From an uncultured Prevotellaceae bacterium (GTDB lineage Bacteria > Bacteroidota > Bacteroidia > Bacteroidales > Bacteroidaceae): a DNA stretch of 64,000 nucleotides. The translations under genes and the position numbers were made by a program. Positions 1 to 8,446 of the stretch are shown piece by piece (positions within the stretch are counted from its first letter, which is position 1; each line of letters starts with the position of its first letter). The stretch is from assembly GCA_902778255.1 (NCBI GenBank), contig CACYXD010000006.1:80803-144802 (forward strand), in the 5' to 3' direction. The notes beneath the pieces are model-generated. The model ran no database searches. It saw only the letters and a list, made by a program, of their open reading frames with translations, and was not told the DNA's origin.

Positions 1-1041
1 GCGAGAGTCAATCTTCACGCGGAGTTCCAGAAGTACGGGGCCTTCCATATTCTCCAGTTGCTTCAGTGCTTCAATCATCTCCTGCTGAGTGGTAGCCCTA
101 AATGCGTGCTGATAGCCACTGGCCTTTGCTATTGTAACGGCATCGAGTTCGTAACCGATGGTGGGCTGCCCCCCCACACTCTCGTGCGCATTATTATTAA
201 AAAGGATATGGAAAAAGTTGGTGGGTTTCATACTGGCCACAATGCCCAGAGCACCAGTGTGCATGATGAAGGCACCATCGCCATCGAAACAAAAGATACG
301 ACGCTGGGGTTTCTCCAATGCTATGCCTAGTGCGATGCTGCTGCTATGGCCCATGGAACCTACAGTGAGAAAATCATGTCCATGTCCCTGATGCTTAGCC
401 TCGCGGTATTCGAAGAGTTCGCGTGACAGTTTTCCTGTGGTAGATACGATGACATCGTCGTTTTTTAGGTGGTCGACCACCAGTTTCATGGCATCTTCGC
501 GACTCAGTGGGTTGTCATTGCTGCGCGCATTCTTCAATTTGTAACTGCCAAAGGTGCCCTTGCGAATCACGATGGCTGTAGGAGCTTTACGCTGTAATGA
601 CAAAGCTACCTGCGTATTGATTTGGTTCACATCCTCAAGGATGACGTAGGGGATCTGCATGGCATCGAGCAGTGCCAGCGTGACCTCACCCTGCTTTACG
701 TGCTGAGGCTCATCATGAACACCAGGCTCACCGCGCCATCCAATCATGAGAACCATAGGGATACTGTACACCTTCTCGTCGGCCAGCGACAGCAGTGGGT
801 TCACCGTATTGCCCAAGCCTGAGTTCTGCATATATACTAGCGCAGGTTTGCCTGTGGCCAGATAGTGGCCTGCGGCAATACCAATGGCATTACCTTCATT
901 GGCTGCGATGATATGTTTTTCGCGGGGTGCCGTGTCAGTAATGTAGGCACAGATATTCTTCAGAAGCGAGTCGGGCACGCCTGTAAACATGTCAATGCCA
1001 CTTGCTATAAGTGCTTCGTAAGCGTCTTTTACGTCTATCAT
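1..1041 (-). CDS. aepY: Phosphonopyruvate decarboxylase, 3' end outside window
   Basis: Thiamine-diphosphate enzyme that decarboxylates phosphonopyruvate to phosphonoacetaldehyde, the step that pulls phosphonate synthesis forward. The visible 347 residues start MIDVKDAYEALIASGIDMF. A Glu in ANEGNAIGIAAG (about residue 45) is the usual ThDP-activating Glu, and GDGAFIMHTGALGI near residue 250 followed by NNN fits the GDG-x-NN ThDP/Mg motif. About 30 C-terminal residues lie beyond base 1, judging from the family length near 375. The start overlaps the stop of the upstream aepX by four bases (ATGA, 1038-1041), so translation is probably coupled. The family also contains sulfopyruvate decarboxylases, but the aepX neighbour settles the assignment. 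The next step, to aminoethylphosphonate or another phosphonate, would be encoded outside the window. Confidence 0.93.
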   Translation of the reverse strand, partial: MIDVKDAYEALIASGIDMFTGVPDSLLKNICAYITDTAPREKHIIAANEGNAIGIAAGHYLATGKPALVYMQNSGLGNTVNPLLSLADEKVYSIPMVLMIGWRGEPGVHDEPQHVKQGEVTLALLDAMQIPYVILEDVNQINTQVALSLQRKAPTAIVIRKGTFGSYKLKNARSNDNPLSREDAMKLVVDHLKNDDVIVSTTGKLSRELFEYREAKHQGHGHDFLTVGSMGHSSSIALGIALEKPQRRIFCFDGDGAFIMHTGALGIVASMKPTNFFHILFNNNAHESVGGQPTIGYELDAVTIAKASGYQHAFRATTQQEMIEALKQLENMEGPVLLELRVKIDSR

Positions 1042-2342
1042 TTTGTTCCAGGGATAAGTTCAAGAATCTGTTTGATGGGCATACACAGGTCGTTAGCATC
1101 ATAAGAGCGATGGTTCTCCAAAATGCTTGAGGCCACCTTAACCATAGCGGGATAGGCAGCACGCAGCATGTGGTTGGCATAAATGACAACCTTGATACCC
1201 CACTGTGCCAACTCTTCTTCACGCAGATGGTTATAGGTCGTTGGTACTGCCACAATGGGAATGAAGGGGTGCTTCTCGTGGAAACGCTGACAGAACTCAC
1301 AAATATCCTCGCCAGTCTTTTCCTTAGAGTGAATCATAATACCATCGGCACCGCCCTGCTCTACGTATGCACAGCAGCGCTCCAATGCATCGTCAACGCT
1401 CTTGCCAGCGATGAGGCTTTCGCAACGGGCAATAATCATGAAGTCCTTGGTTATCTGAGCGTTCTTGCCTGCACGTATCTTCTCACAGAAATGCTCTATA
1501 GAGTCCTGTGTCTGGATGGCATCGGTGCCGAAGAGCGAGTTTTTTTTCAGTCCCACCTTGTCCTCAATGATAACGGCAGATATTCCGTTTCGTTCCAAGG
1601 TGCGAACAGTAAAGACAAAATGTTCCAATTTGCCACCTGTGTCACCATCGTAGATAATAGGTTTCGTGGTGCACTCCAGTATGTTAGTCAGATCTTGCAT
1701 GCGGGTGGTCAGATCTACAGCCTCAATATCGGGTTTGCCTTTCGAGGTGGAGTCGGTTAGCGAACTGCTCCACATACCGTCGAAACTTTCTGTGTTCAGA
1801 CCATTCTTCAATTCAAGGTTCTCACAGATAAGACCTGACAGACCATCGTGTACCTCAAGGATGCGTACCACCTTTTTGGCATCAATCAGGCGGCGGAGCG
1901 ACTTCAGACGCACATCGGGAGTAGTACCGATTTTCTTGATTTCCTTGTCAAGCGAGGATGACTCGATGCCCTTGGTGTAAGGAATCTCGATGACCTCGCC
2001 CCCCCATTCCTTCATCACACTGATGGCTTCGGCACGCAGTTCCTGGTCGGGTCCTTGTTGCCAGTCATCGCCATGTATCATAAAGTTGGGTTTCAGACGG
2101 CGCAGATTTTCAGCGTAGCTCCATTCGTCCTGTGGTACAACCATACTGACACCCTTGATGTTCTCGACCACGTTTTTGCGCTGTTCGTAGGTCAGATAGG
2201 GCAAACGCTTGTGCTGCGCAATGGCCTTATCGGTAAACAAACCGATAATCAGTTTGCCATGTTTGGCCCCCTCGTTAATGATGTTGATGAGGCCAGGATG
2301 CATGATGTCAGCAATCATGCCGAGGTAAACGGTCTTGTCCAT
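1038..2342 (-). CDS. aepX: Phosphoenolpyruvate mutase with N-terminal nucleotidyltransferase-like domain
   Basis: Converts phosphoenolpyruvate to phosphonopyruvate, forming the C-P bond. The 434 residues have two parts. Residues 1-140 are a cytidylyltransferase-like Rossmann domain (YLGMIADIMHPGL; GIESSS near 130). Residues 150-434 are the PEP mutase/isocitrate lyase barrel, with the diagnostic EDKVGLKKNS motif and DGDTGG for metal binding. The HxGH nucleotide-binding motif of the first domain reads HPGL, so its last His is missing. This layout resembles, from memory, the AepX of Bacteroides fragilis capsule loci, which feeds aminoethylphosphonate into surface polysaccharide. A -7 box (TACCTTTG) lies upstream at 2368-2375. 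It is transcribed with aepY by a 4-base overlap. Confidence 0.94.
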   Translation of the reverse strand: MDKTVYLGMIADIMHPGLINIINEGAKHGKLIIGLFTDKAIAQHKRLPYLTYEQRKNVVENIKGVSMVVPQDEWSYAENLRRLKPNFMIHGDDWQQGPDQELRAEAISVMKEWGGEVIEIPYTKGIESSSLDKEIKKIGTTPDVRLKSLRRLIDAKKVVRILEVHDGLSGLICENLELKNGLNTESFDGMWSSSLTDSTSKGKPDIEAVDLTTRMQDLTNILECTTKPIIYDGDTGGKLEHFVFTVRTLERNGISAVIIEDKVGLKKNSLFGTDAIQTQDSIEHFCEKIRAGKNAQITKDFMIIARCESLIAGKSVDDALERCCAYVEQGGADGIMIHSKEKTGEDICEFCQRFHEKHPFIPIVAVPTTYNHLREEELAQWGIKVVIYANHMLRAAYPAMVKVASSILENHRSYDANDLCMPIKQILELIPGTK

Positions 2343-2367
2343 AGTATGTTTAAATATTAATTACATG

Positions 2368-2375
2368 CAAAGGTA
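2368..2375 (-). promoter_or_regulatory. Promoter -7 element for aepXY
   Basis: Reads TACCTTTG on the minus strand, an exact match to the Bacteroidetes TAnnTTTG -7 element, 26 bases upstream of the aepX ATG. I see no clear TTG at -33; that region is A/T-rich. Confidence 0.5.
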
Positions 2376-2443
2376 CATATTTTTTTTAAATCAGACGATA
2401 TTTTCCTTATATTATTAATATAAGAACGTCTTATGATAAAGAA

Positions 2444-2478
2444 AAAGCATCGGTTCTCTGTTGAAAAACCGATGCTTT
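2444..2478 (-). terminator. Rho-independent terminator of rplS
   Basis: A 12-bp perfect stem (2444-2455 with 2467-2478; AAGCATCGGTT and its complement) with an 11-base loop, followed on the minus strand by a T-rich stretch. It lies 18 bases past the rplS stop and isolates rplS from aepX. Confidence 0.88.
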
Positions 2479-2496
2479 ATCTTCGAAGGGGAAAAA

Positions 2497-2862
2497 TTAG
2501 TCTTCCACTTTGATGGCGGCGCGCTTCTCCTTGATGCGGGCTGCCTTACCGGTGAGCTTGCGCAGATAGTACAGCTTAGCACGACGAACCTTACCAACTT
2601 TGTTCACCTCGATAGAGTCGATGTTGGGTGACTCGATGGGGAAGATACGCTCCACACCAACGGTGCCAGACATCTTGCGAACAGTGAAACGCTTCTTCTC
2701 ACCATGGCCTACGATCTTGATCACAACACCACGATAGAGCTGAATGCGCTCCTTGGTACCCTCGATAATTTTGTAAGCGACAGTAATCGTATCACCAGCC
2801 TTGAAGGTGGGATGCTGCTTGCCGGTTGCAAATGCTTCTTCAGCAACTTTAATTAAATCCAT
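2497..2862 (-). CDS. rplS: 50S ribosomal protein L19
   Basis: L19 sits at the interface of the two ribosomal subunits. The 121-residue product begins [11 protein letters not shown] and carries the family motifs [34 protein letters not shown] and [21 protein letters not shown] longer reading from 2898 adds twelve residues ([12 protein letters not shown]) that do not resemble L19, so the ATG at 2860-2862 is chosen. It is monocistronic: a terminator follows and a -7 box precedes it at 2957-2964. The roughly 90-base leader could hold an autoregulatory structure, as ribosomal protein leaders often do, but I could not establish one by eye. Confidence 0.97.
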   Translation of the reverse strand: MDLIKVAEEAFATGKQHPTFKAGDTITVAYKIIEGTKERIQLYRGVVIKIVGHGEKKRFTVRKMSGTVGVERIFPIESPNIDSIEVNKVGKVRRAKLYYLRKLTGKAARIKEKRAAIKVED

Positions 2863-2956
2863 TTTCTTTTGATAATTAAATTTGTTGTATCGTTCCAACG
2901 CAACATAACAGGCAACTCTCCTATCTTCCTGCCAGCGATTACGCGGAAAGCGGGTG

Positions 2957-2964
2957 CAAAGGTA
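2957..2964 (-). promoter_or_regulatory. Promoter -7 element for rplS
   Basis: TACCTTTG on the minus strand, about 95 bases upstream of the rplS ATG, leaving a leader of roughly 85-90 bases. The -33 region is weak. Confidence 0.5.
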
Positions 2965-3049
2965 CTGCTAAAAAATGAAAAATGAGAGATGAGGGATGAG
3001 AAATCGTATTGCTGTTAACGATTTTTAAGAATAAAAGTTGGGGTGTAAG

Positions 3050-3081
3050 TTGCAGACTGTGAAGTATTTTTGCTATTTTTG
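3050..3081 (+). promoter_or_regulatory. Promoter for the split 5'-nucleotidase operon
   Basis: TTG at 3050-3052 and TATTTTTG at 3074-3081, separated by 21 bases, match the Bacteroidetes -33/-7 promoter. Transcription would begin near 3088, about 15 bases before the ATG at 3103. Confidence 0.65.
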
Positions 3082-3102
3082 CAGAAAGAAAACGAACGTG
3101 CA

Positions 3103-3873
3103 ATGAAAAGATTTTTTCAATTATTGGCATGGCCAATGCTATTGTTACTGTTTGCTGCATGTACGTCTCACTATCAATTGAGTGATGTGAGTCGTACACG
3201 GATATTAGTGGATAAATTGTATGACGTCAATCCTGATGCTGCAGCGCTCGACTTCCTGAAGCCTTATAAGCAGAAAGTGGACTCCCTGATGGGGCCAGTT
3301 GTAGGAAAGGTGGCTCACGACATGGAGGCAAAGCGGCCTGAGAGCGACCTTTCGAATCTGTTGCCAGACATCTTCATGCACATGGCACAATATTATCATG
3401 AGACTCCCGATTTTGCTATCTATAACATGGGAGGTATCCGTGCCGCTCTGTCGAAAGGTGAGGTGACGTACGGTGATGTGCTTGATGTGGCTCCTTTCGA
3501 GAACAAGATTTGCTTTGTGTCGCTGAAGGGTAACAAGGTGATGGAACTCTTTGAACAGATTGCCAAGCGTGGAGGCGAGGGCGTGAGCCAGGGTGTTCAT
3601 TTGGAGATAACCAAGGATGGCAAACTTGTCTCAGCCCGTCTATACGGAAAGACGATTGACCCCGAGGCCAATTACCGTGTGACGACAATAGACTATCTGG
3701 CTCAGGGCAATGATGGACTGACCGCCTTTAAGAACGGAACTAACCTTAACTCGCCCAAGGATGACAAGAACAATGCACGTATAGTGATTCGTGACTATTT
3801 CCAGGAGATGATGCTGAAAGGCGTGGTTGTTGATTCGAAGGTAGAGGGAAGAATTCTGATCGTTGAGAATTAA
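3103..3873 (+). CDS. 5'-nucleotidase C-terminal domain lipoprotein
   Basis: A 256-residue lipoprotein made only of the UshA-type 5'-nucleotidase C-terminal (substrate-binding) domain. The signal peptide ends in a lipobox (LLLLFAAC, Cys near residue 20). Family features are NLLPDIFMHMA, FAIYNMGGIRAAL, GEVTYGDVLDVAPFEN and YLAQGNDGLTAFKNG. It lacks the metallophosphatase domain, which the next gene encodes; normally both are in one chain with the phosphatase part first. The start MKRFFQ at 3103 is preferred over an in-frame ATG at 3070 because the promoter -7 box lies at 3074-3081. It probably works with its neighbour in the periplasm or at the outer surface to release phosphate from nucleotides. 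Confidence 0.87.
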   Translation: MKRFFQLLAWPMLLLLFAACTSHYQLSDVSRTRILVDKLYDVNPDAAALDFLKPYKQKVDSLMGPVVGKVAHDMEAKRPESDLSNLLPDIFMHMAQYYHETPDFAIYNMGGIRAALSKGEVTYGDVLDVAPFENKICFVSLKGNKVMELFEQIAKRGGEGVSQGVHLEITKDGKLVSARLYGKTIDPEANYRVTTIDYLAQGNDGLTAFKNGTNLNSPKDDKNNARIVIRDYFQEMMLKGVVVDSKVEGRILIVEN

Positions 3874-3884
3874 ACATTGAACAG

Positions 3885-4727
3885 ATGAAAAAGTTTGTAT
3901 TTGTCATAGTATTGATATTGGCAACGGTGAGTGCCAGTGGCAAGGGACCGAAGAAAATTACCATACTGCATACCAGTGATACTCATTCTTGTATTCTGCC
4001 GTTGAACGAGAACCTGGCAGACAGAAATGTAGCAGGGCGTGGCGGATTTATCCGTCGTATCAGTATGTTGAAGCAGGAGCGACAGAAAGATCCCAGTCTG
4101 TTGCTGTTTGACTGTGGTGACTTCTCACAGGGATCCAGCTTTTATACGATGTTCCAAGGCGATGTGGAAGTAGGGTTGATGAATCAGATGCACTATGATG
4201 CTGTGACCATTGGTAATCATGAATTTGACTTCGGCTTGGAAAATATGATACGCCTCTTCAAGACAGCCAATTTCCTCGTGGTATGTTCCAACTACGACTT
4301 TGCTGATACGCAACTAAAGGACATCGTGAAACCCTATATCGTTTTGAAACGCAAGGGTGTGAAAATCGGCGTCTTTGCCCTTTGTCCACCGCTGGAGGGT
4401 CTGGTATCCACCAAAAACTACGGTCCGTTGAAGTTCCTCGATCCCGTGGAGGTGACCAACGAGATGGTTGATGTACTGAGAAATCAGAAGAAGTGCGATG
4501 TCGTCATCTGTTTGAGTCATCTTGGATGGGAGTCTTCAGAATATTCCGATAACGATGTCATCAAGCAAACGCAGGGAATAGACCTCGTATTGGGCGGACA
4601 TACGCATACCTATCTCGAGACTTTAGGCTACGAGACCGACAAGATGGGCAAGCAGGTACCCGTTGACCATGAAGGCAAGCATGGCGCCTATGTAGGGAAG
4701 ATAGAATTGACATTTGATAAGAAATAG
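3885..4727 (+). CDS. 5'-nucleotidase metallophosphatase domain protein
   Basis: A 280-residue exported metallophosphatase, the N-terminal catalytic half of a UshA-like 5'-nucleotidase. A signal peptide (about residues 1-18) is followed by the dinuclear metal motifs: ILHTSDTH, FDCGDFSQGS, TIGNHEFDFG, CLSHLGW and GGHTHTYLE. The protein stops where the C-terminal domain would begin; that domain is the separate gene 11 bases upstream. Order and spacing indicate a two-gene operon whose products form one nucleotidase. Substrate (AMP, UDP-sugar or other) cannot be read from sequence. A strong bidirectional terminator follows. Confidence 0.91.
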   Translation: MKKFVFVIVLILATVSASGKGPKKITILHTSDTHSCILPLNENLADRNVAGRGGFIRRISMLKQERQKDPSLLLFDCGDFSQGSSFYTMFQGDVEVGLMNQMHYDAVTIGNHEFDFGLENMIRLFKTANFLVVCSNYDFADTQLKDIVKPYIVLKRKGVKIGVFALCPPLEGLVSTKNYGPLKFLDPVEVTNEMVDVLRNQKKCDVVICLSHLGWESSEYSDNDVIKQTQGIDLVLGGHTHTYLETLGYETDKMGKQVPVDHEGKHGAYVGKIELTFDKK

Positions 4728-4752
4728 GAATAGATAAGGGACCATACAAAAG

Positions 4753-4784
4753 CAGAGGGCACATCCATCGTGATGTGCCCTCTG
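4753..4784. terminator. Bidirectional terminator
   Basis: 13-bp perfect stem (4753-4765 with 4772-4784, CAGAGGGCACATC) with a 6-base loop. It lies between the convergent nucleotidase and ferredoxin genes. The T-run is better on the minus strand. Confidence 0.82.
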
Positions 4785-4811
4785 TTAGTTGTTTATTAGA
4801 CTAATGTGAAA

Positions 4812-4982
4812 TTAGCCCAGACTGATTGCCTCTGAAGGACAAACGCTAGCGCAAGTGCCGCACTCGGTGCAAGCATCAGCATCGATTACATACTTATCTG
4901 CACCCTCTGAGATAGCCTCTACGGGGCACTCACCCTGACATGTACCACAAGAGATACAATCGTCACCAATTACATATGCCAT
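4812..4982 (-). CDS. 2[4Fe-4S] ferredoxin, 56 residues
   Basis: Small clostridial-type ferredoxin that carries electrons between cytoplasmic redox enzymes, for example pyruvate:ferredoxin oxidoreductase or Rnf. The product begins MAYVIGDDCISCGTCQGECP and has two CxxCxxCxxxCP clusters: CISCGTCQGECP and CTECGTCASVCP, which bind two 4Fe-4S centres. Length and pseudo-twofold repeat are typical. It is monocistronic, with its own promoter (5027-5058) and a terminator downstream. The ATG at 4980-4982 is the only plausible start. Confidence 0.96.
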   Translation of the reverse strand: MAYVIGDDCISCGTCQGECPVEAISEGADKYVIDADACTECGTCASVCPSEAISLG

Positions 4983-5026
4983 AATTCTAATAATATTAAA
5001 ATAGTTAATACTTAAATTTTGTGATG

Positions 5027-5058
5027 CAAAGATACGAAGTTTTTTAGTTACCTACCAA
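5027..5058 (-). promoter_or_regulatory. Promoter of the ferredoxin gene
   Basis: On the minus strand TTG (5056-5058) and TATCTTTG (5027-5034) are separated by 21 bases, a full -33/-7 match. It gives a leader of about 35-40 bases. A -7-like TATTTTTG at 5071-5078 on the plus strand may serve the divergent PorT-like gene. Confidence 0.68.
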
Positions 5059-5150
5059 CTTTTTGGTATTTATTTTTGCTATTTATACAAAGTCGAAATA
5101 GGTTCGTATATAATATCCAGCCGAAAATGCCGTTATTATCATAGTAGTAG

Positions 5151-5882
5151 ATGAAAAGAATAGTTGTATCAGTAGCATTGGCCTTAGTGGCATTGGTGTC
5201 ATCGGCACAGATGCGGAAGGTGCAGAACAAGCCATATATTGACTTGCGTCCTTTGCATTTTGGTATTAGTTTGGGCATGAACCTGCAGGATGCGGAGTTT
5301 CGGAACATTGGACCGCAGGTGATGGACGACGGTACCACGCGTACGATAGTCTGTGATCAGGATATATGGAATCCGGGGTTCAGTGTGGGCGTCTTAGGTG
5401 ATTTGCGTCTGAGCGACAATTTCAACCTTAGGGTTTCGCCAACCTTACATTTTGGTTCGAAGCGCCTCACCTTCCTTGATTTTGACAACTTGAATGATGC
5501 CGGACAGCCAGTTCATTCCACTCAGGATTTGAAGAGTTCTTATCTAGCCGTGCCTTTCGACCTGAAGTTTTCGGCACCGCGTTTCAATAACTACCGCCCC
5601 TATGTTGTTGGCGGCTTTAGTCCGATGATCAACTTGGCAGGTAAGGACCAGGAATATGTGGCATTAAAGCGTTTTGACGGGGTAATTAACGTGGGACTAG
5701 GCTGTGACTTCTATTTGCCTTTTTTCAAGCTTATACCAGAAATCAAATTCTGTTATGGGTTGACGAATACACTGAACAAGGATCATGCTGGTGAGTTAGA
5801 GAATGCGGCAAGCATACCTTTTGCCAAGTGTATTGATGATTGCCGAACGAAAATGTTCATCTTCACCTTGTACTTTGAATAA
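5151..5882 (+). CDS. PorT-like outer-membrane beta-barrel protein
   Basis: A 243-residue exported protein: signal peptide of about 20 residues ending in SSA-Q, then alternating amphipathic strands (FGISLGMNLQD, FSVGVLGDLRLSDNF, RVSPTLHFGSKRL, SYLAVPFDLKFSAP, RPYVVGGFSPMINL, VGLGCDFYLPFFKLIPEIKF) and a terminal aromatic strand ending in Phe-Glu. Size and pattern fit the PorT/outer-membrane barrel family; PorT of Porphyromonas gingivalis is a type IX secretion accessory protein. The C-terminal region of the large surface protein at 26079-31223 resembles a type IX sorting signal, consistent with such a system. Other small OmpA-like barrels are not excluded. Confidence 0.62.
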   Translation: MKRIVVSVALALVALVSSAQMRKVQNKPYIDLRPLHFGISLGMNLQDAEFRNIGPQVMDDGTTRTIVCDQDIWNPGFSVGVLGDLRLSDNFNLRVSPTLHFGSKRLTFLDFDNLNDAGQPVHSTQDLKSSYLAVPFDLKFSAPRFNNYRPYVVGGFSPMINLAGKDQEYVALKRFDGVINVGLGCDFYLPFFKLIPEIKFCYGLTNTLNKDHAGELENAASIPFAKCIDDCRTKMFIFTLYFE

Positions 5883-5885
5883 ATA

Positions 5886-5928
5886 ATGTCCACAATCTCT
5901 TTCGAGGCTGTGGACATCTTTTTCTTTA
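5886..5928 (+). terminator. Terminator after the PorT-like gene
   Basis: 9-bp stem ATGTCCACA (5886-5894) with TGTGGACAT (5909-5917), followed by CTTTTTCTTT. It starts four bases after the stop codon. Confidence 0.82.
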
Positions 5929-5964
5929 TTGATACTCGGCGTAGCCGAAACCTTATAATTCTTA

Positions 5965-7413
5965 TTAGTTGGCAGCTTTGCCCAGAGCCTCCACCACTTT
6001 CTGGATCTCTGCATCGTTGGGCTGTAACTCCTGCAACTTCTTGGCATACTCGTAGGCAGCCTTACTGTCCTTATTCTTCACGTTATAACGCATCAGATAA
6101 GAATAGGCGGCAAACAAACGGTCCTTGTCGGTACTATCAAGCTCCTCACGAGCGGTTATCAGCGTGATAAGACGCTCGAAATGTGGCTTGGCAAGGCCCT
6201 TTGAGAGGTCGGCATCCATCTGGTCGTTCATGCGACCACGCTGGAACAGACCAAACTCTTCAGCATCAGCAAATTTCTCGATAAGGGTAGCGAAGGTTTG
6301 GTCAGCTTCAGCAAGCGCGGCGATTTTATCGTCACCTTGCAGACTGCGTGCCAAACTATTTTGCAACAGACCCAGTCCTGCCCAGTCGGTAGCGTCGGCA
6401 TCAGCCTTAGCCTCAAGGAACTTTTTATAGTTCTCGATAGCATTGGGATAGGCTTTCAAGCTCTTGTATGCATCGGAGATACTCTTGTAGAGATCGGCAT
6501 GCAGGCTCTTGTCCTCTGCTGGTTGTGCCAGAGCCTCGTTGAACTTAACTATAGCCTCTTCAAACTGTCCGTTTCCATGAAGCGCCTTACCATAATTTTG
6601 ATAGTCAATGTCCTTGAGCTTCACACTGTCTTTATCGACCTTGGTAAACAGTACTTCTGCATATTTTACAGCTTTGTCAAACTGCTTCAGGTCATTACAG
6701 TTCATCAAGGCGAAGCGGTTTAGCGTACCATTGAGAGGTTCCTTGCCCAGTCCAGCTTCTACGACTCGCTGTGATTCATCGAACTTCTGAGCAAGCTGTA
6801 GAGCGCGTGCATAGTTGATAATGTCCATACGCTCCAGCTGGTCAAAAGGCACTTTTGAATATGCGTCGATAGCACTGCTGTAGCGTTGTACGTTATAGTT
6901 GATACGGCCCTTGAACGCATCGACGGCAATGTCTGGGCGTTCCTGACGCAGCTGCTCCAGTTTCTCGTTGGAACTTTCTGGATCGATCTTACTATAAACG
7001 ATTGCGTACTTGCGGTAGGCATCAGGATTCTTGGGGTCGACATCAATGGCGAACTGATATTTGTTGGCTGCTTCACCACCATTATCCATCTTAGAATCAA
7101 TATCACCCTGTAGGATGAATGCAGGCGCGAACTTGTTCTTCTTGACAAGTAATGCTTGCTCGGCGAACAGCTTTGCTTGCTCTAAATCGCCTTCTTCCAA
7201 ACATACGCGGCCGATGGCAACGAGGTTGTCAGCATTTTTCTTGTTTGCCTTGATAAAGGCCTTAATCTGTTTGTCGTAATCGGCGGGCTTGTTCTTTACT
7301 AACGCTCTTACGGCATCGACATCGGCTGGTGTACCATCTTGTGCCATTGTGCCAAGGCTGCATCCAAACAGCATGGCACCCATCATAAAATATTTCATTG
7401 TCTTCATAATCAT
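5965..7413 (-). CDS. Exported TPR protein of the TonB operon
   Basis: 482 residues: signal peptide (about 1-24, ending in GTMA-Q), then tetratricopeptide-like helical pairs across nearly all of the chain, for example NLVAIGRVCLEEGDLEQAK, YQFAIDVDPKNPDAYRKYA, YGKALHGNGQFEEAIVKFN and YKSISDAYKSLKAYPNAIE. No catalytic motif is visible. It is the last gene of the exbB-exbD-exbD-tonB-pstS-like operon, 57 bases after the lipoprotein gene. A role as a periplasmic scaffold for the TonB machinery is an inference from position only. The start could be the first ATG (7413) or the ATG two codons later. Confidence 0.87.
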   Translation of the reverse strand: MIMKTMKYFMMGAMLFGCSLGTMAQDGTPADVDAVRALVKNKPADYDKQIKAFIKANKKNADNLVAIGRVCLEEGDLEQAKLFAEQALLVKKNKFAPAFILQGDIDSKMDNGGEAANKYQFAIDVDPKNPDAYRKYAIVYSKIDPESSNEKLEQLRQERPDIAVDAFKGRINYNVQRYSSAIDAYSKVPFDQLERMDIINYARALQLAQKFDESQRVVEAGLGKEPLNGTLNRFALMNCNDLKQFDKAVKYAEVLFTKVDKDSVKLKDIDYQNYGKALHGNGQFEEAIVKFNEALAQPAEDKSLHADLYKSISDAYKSLKAYPNAIENYKKFLEAKADADATDWAGLGLLQNSLARSLQGDDKIAALAEADQTFATLIEKFADAEEFGLFQRGRMNDQMDADLSKGLAKPHFERLITLITAREELDSTDKDRLFAAYSYLMRYNVKNKDSKAAYEYAKKLQELQPNDAEIQKVVEALGKAAN

Positions 7414-7470
7414 TATTTCTTTTTAGTTAGACTCCTGCTTATTTGATGTCTCTATTCTCCTTTGGTTTAA

Positions 7471-8430
7471 TCAGTTAATCACCACATCGCGTACGGAGTA
7501 GTCGGCACGGGCGGGGAATAGGCCTGCATTCCAAAAAATGAGCTGGCCTGGGTTGGGCAGCCAACAGAAGTTGGCAAAGCCGCGTGGTACGCCTCTTGAT
7601 CGCGGGTCTATGCTGATGGCATAGATGGTGCGTATCATAGGGTAATAGGCATAGGCAATATTATACTGATCGGGGGTATAGCTGTTAGAACGGGTGGCCT
7701 CACTGGCCTGACTAACGCGCATCACCTTGATGGTGCGGTTATAAATCAAGTTGGTGGTGTCGCGTTGGTCGTTGAGCCAGATGCTGCCAACGACACCAAT
7801 AGCATTCTCGTGGTTCTCTACGTATTCCACCACCTCGGCGCTTGTCATGGCAGCCTGTACGTTACCATCAGTCTTAATTTCTTTGCCCTGCATGATAGAA
7901 TCCACTACAAACTTGAGGGTAGCCGACTTGGGGTTGTCGAATACTACCTTGATGTTCTTCAGTTTGTTGTCGGGATTCAGCTCCTTCCAAGATGTTATCT
8001 CGCCTGCCATAATCTTGCGGAAGTTGTCGACAGTAATCATCGAATCGGGATTGGCCTTGTTGACAATCAGCGCCAAGGCATCGTAAGCCAGTGCGTAGGT
8101 AAGTGGTTTATATTGATAGGATTTAATGATTTCTTCTTCGTTAGGGGTCAGTGTGCGCGTAGTAAAGACGAGCAGCACCTCACGGTTGAGCAACTTCTCT
8201 ATGGCATCCTGTTCGTTGGTATAGATGGCATAGATAGAGTCGCGCTTGTTCTTCATGTTGAAGATATCCAGTTCCTCGTCAATGACGGGACTGAGACTTT
8301 CGTCGGCAGCAAAGTAGCGGGCTTGCTGCTTGTATGCATCATCAGAAGGCTTGTTTCCCCCACATGAGGGAAACAAGCCTATTGAGAGTGCCAATCCAAT
8401 AATTAAATTGTTGAATTGAGTTCTGTTCAT
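7471..8430 (-). CDS. PstS-like phosphate-binding family lipoprotein in the TonB operon
   Basis: 319 residues with a lipoprotein signal peptide (GLFPSC, Cys about residue 23) and a type 2 periplasmic binding fold like PstS: LTYALAYDALALIVNKANPDS, TVDNFRKIMAGEITSWKEL, SATLKFVVDSIMQ and NAIGVVGSIWL. No pstCAB genes are nearby. Its position between tonB and the TPR gene is seen, as I recall, in other Bacteroidales and suggests a role tied to TonB-energized transport rather than a classical ABC importer; this is an inference. Ligand specificity cannot be read by eye. Confidence 0.84.
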   Translation of the reverse strand: MNRTQFNNLIIGLALSIGLFPSCGGNKPSDDAYKQQARYFAADESLSPVIDEELDIFNMKNKRDSIYAIYTNEQDAIEKLLNREVLLVFTTRTLTPNEEEIIKSYQYKPLTYALAYDALALIVNKANPDSMITVDNFRKIMAGEITSWKELNPDNKLKNIKVVFDNPKSATLKFVVDSIMQGKEIKTDGNVQAAMTSAEVVEYVENHENAIGVVGSIWLNDQRDTTNLIYNRTIKVMRVSQASEATRSNSYTPDQYNIAYAYYPMIRTIYAISIDPRSRGVPRGFANFCWLPNPGQLIFWNAGLFPARADYSVRDVVIN

Positions 8431-8446
8431 AAAAGTAATGGTGTGC

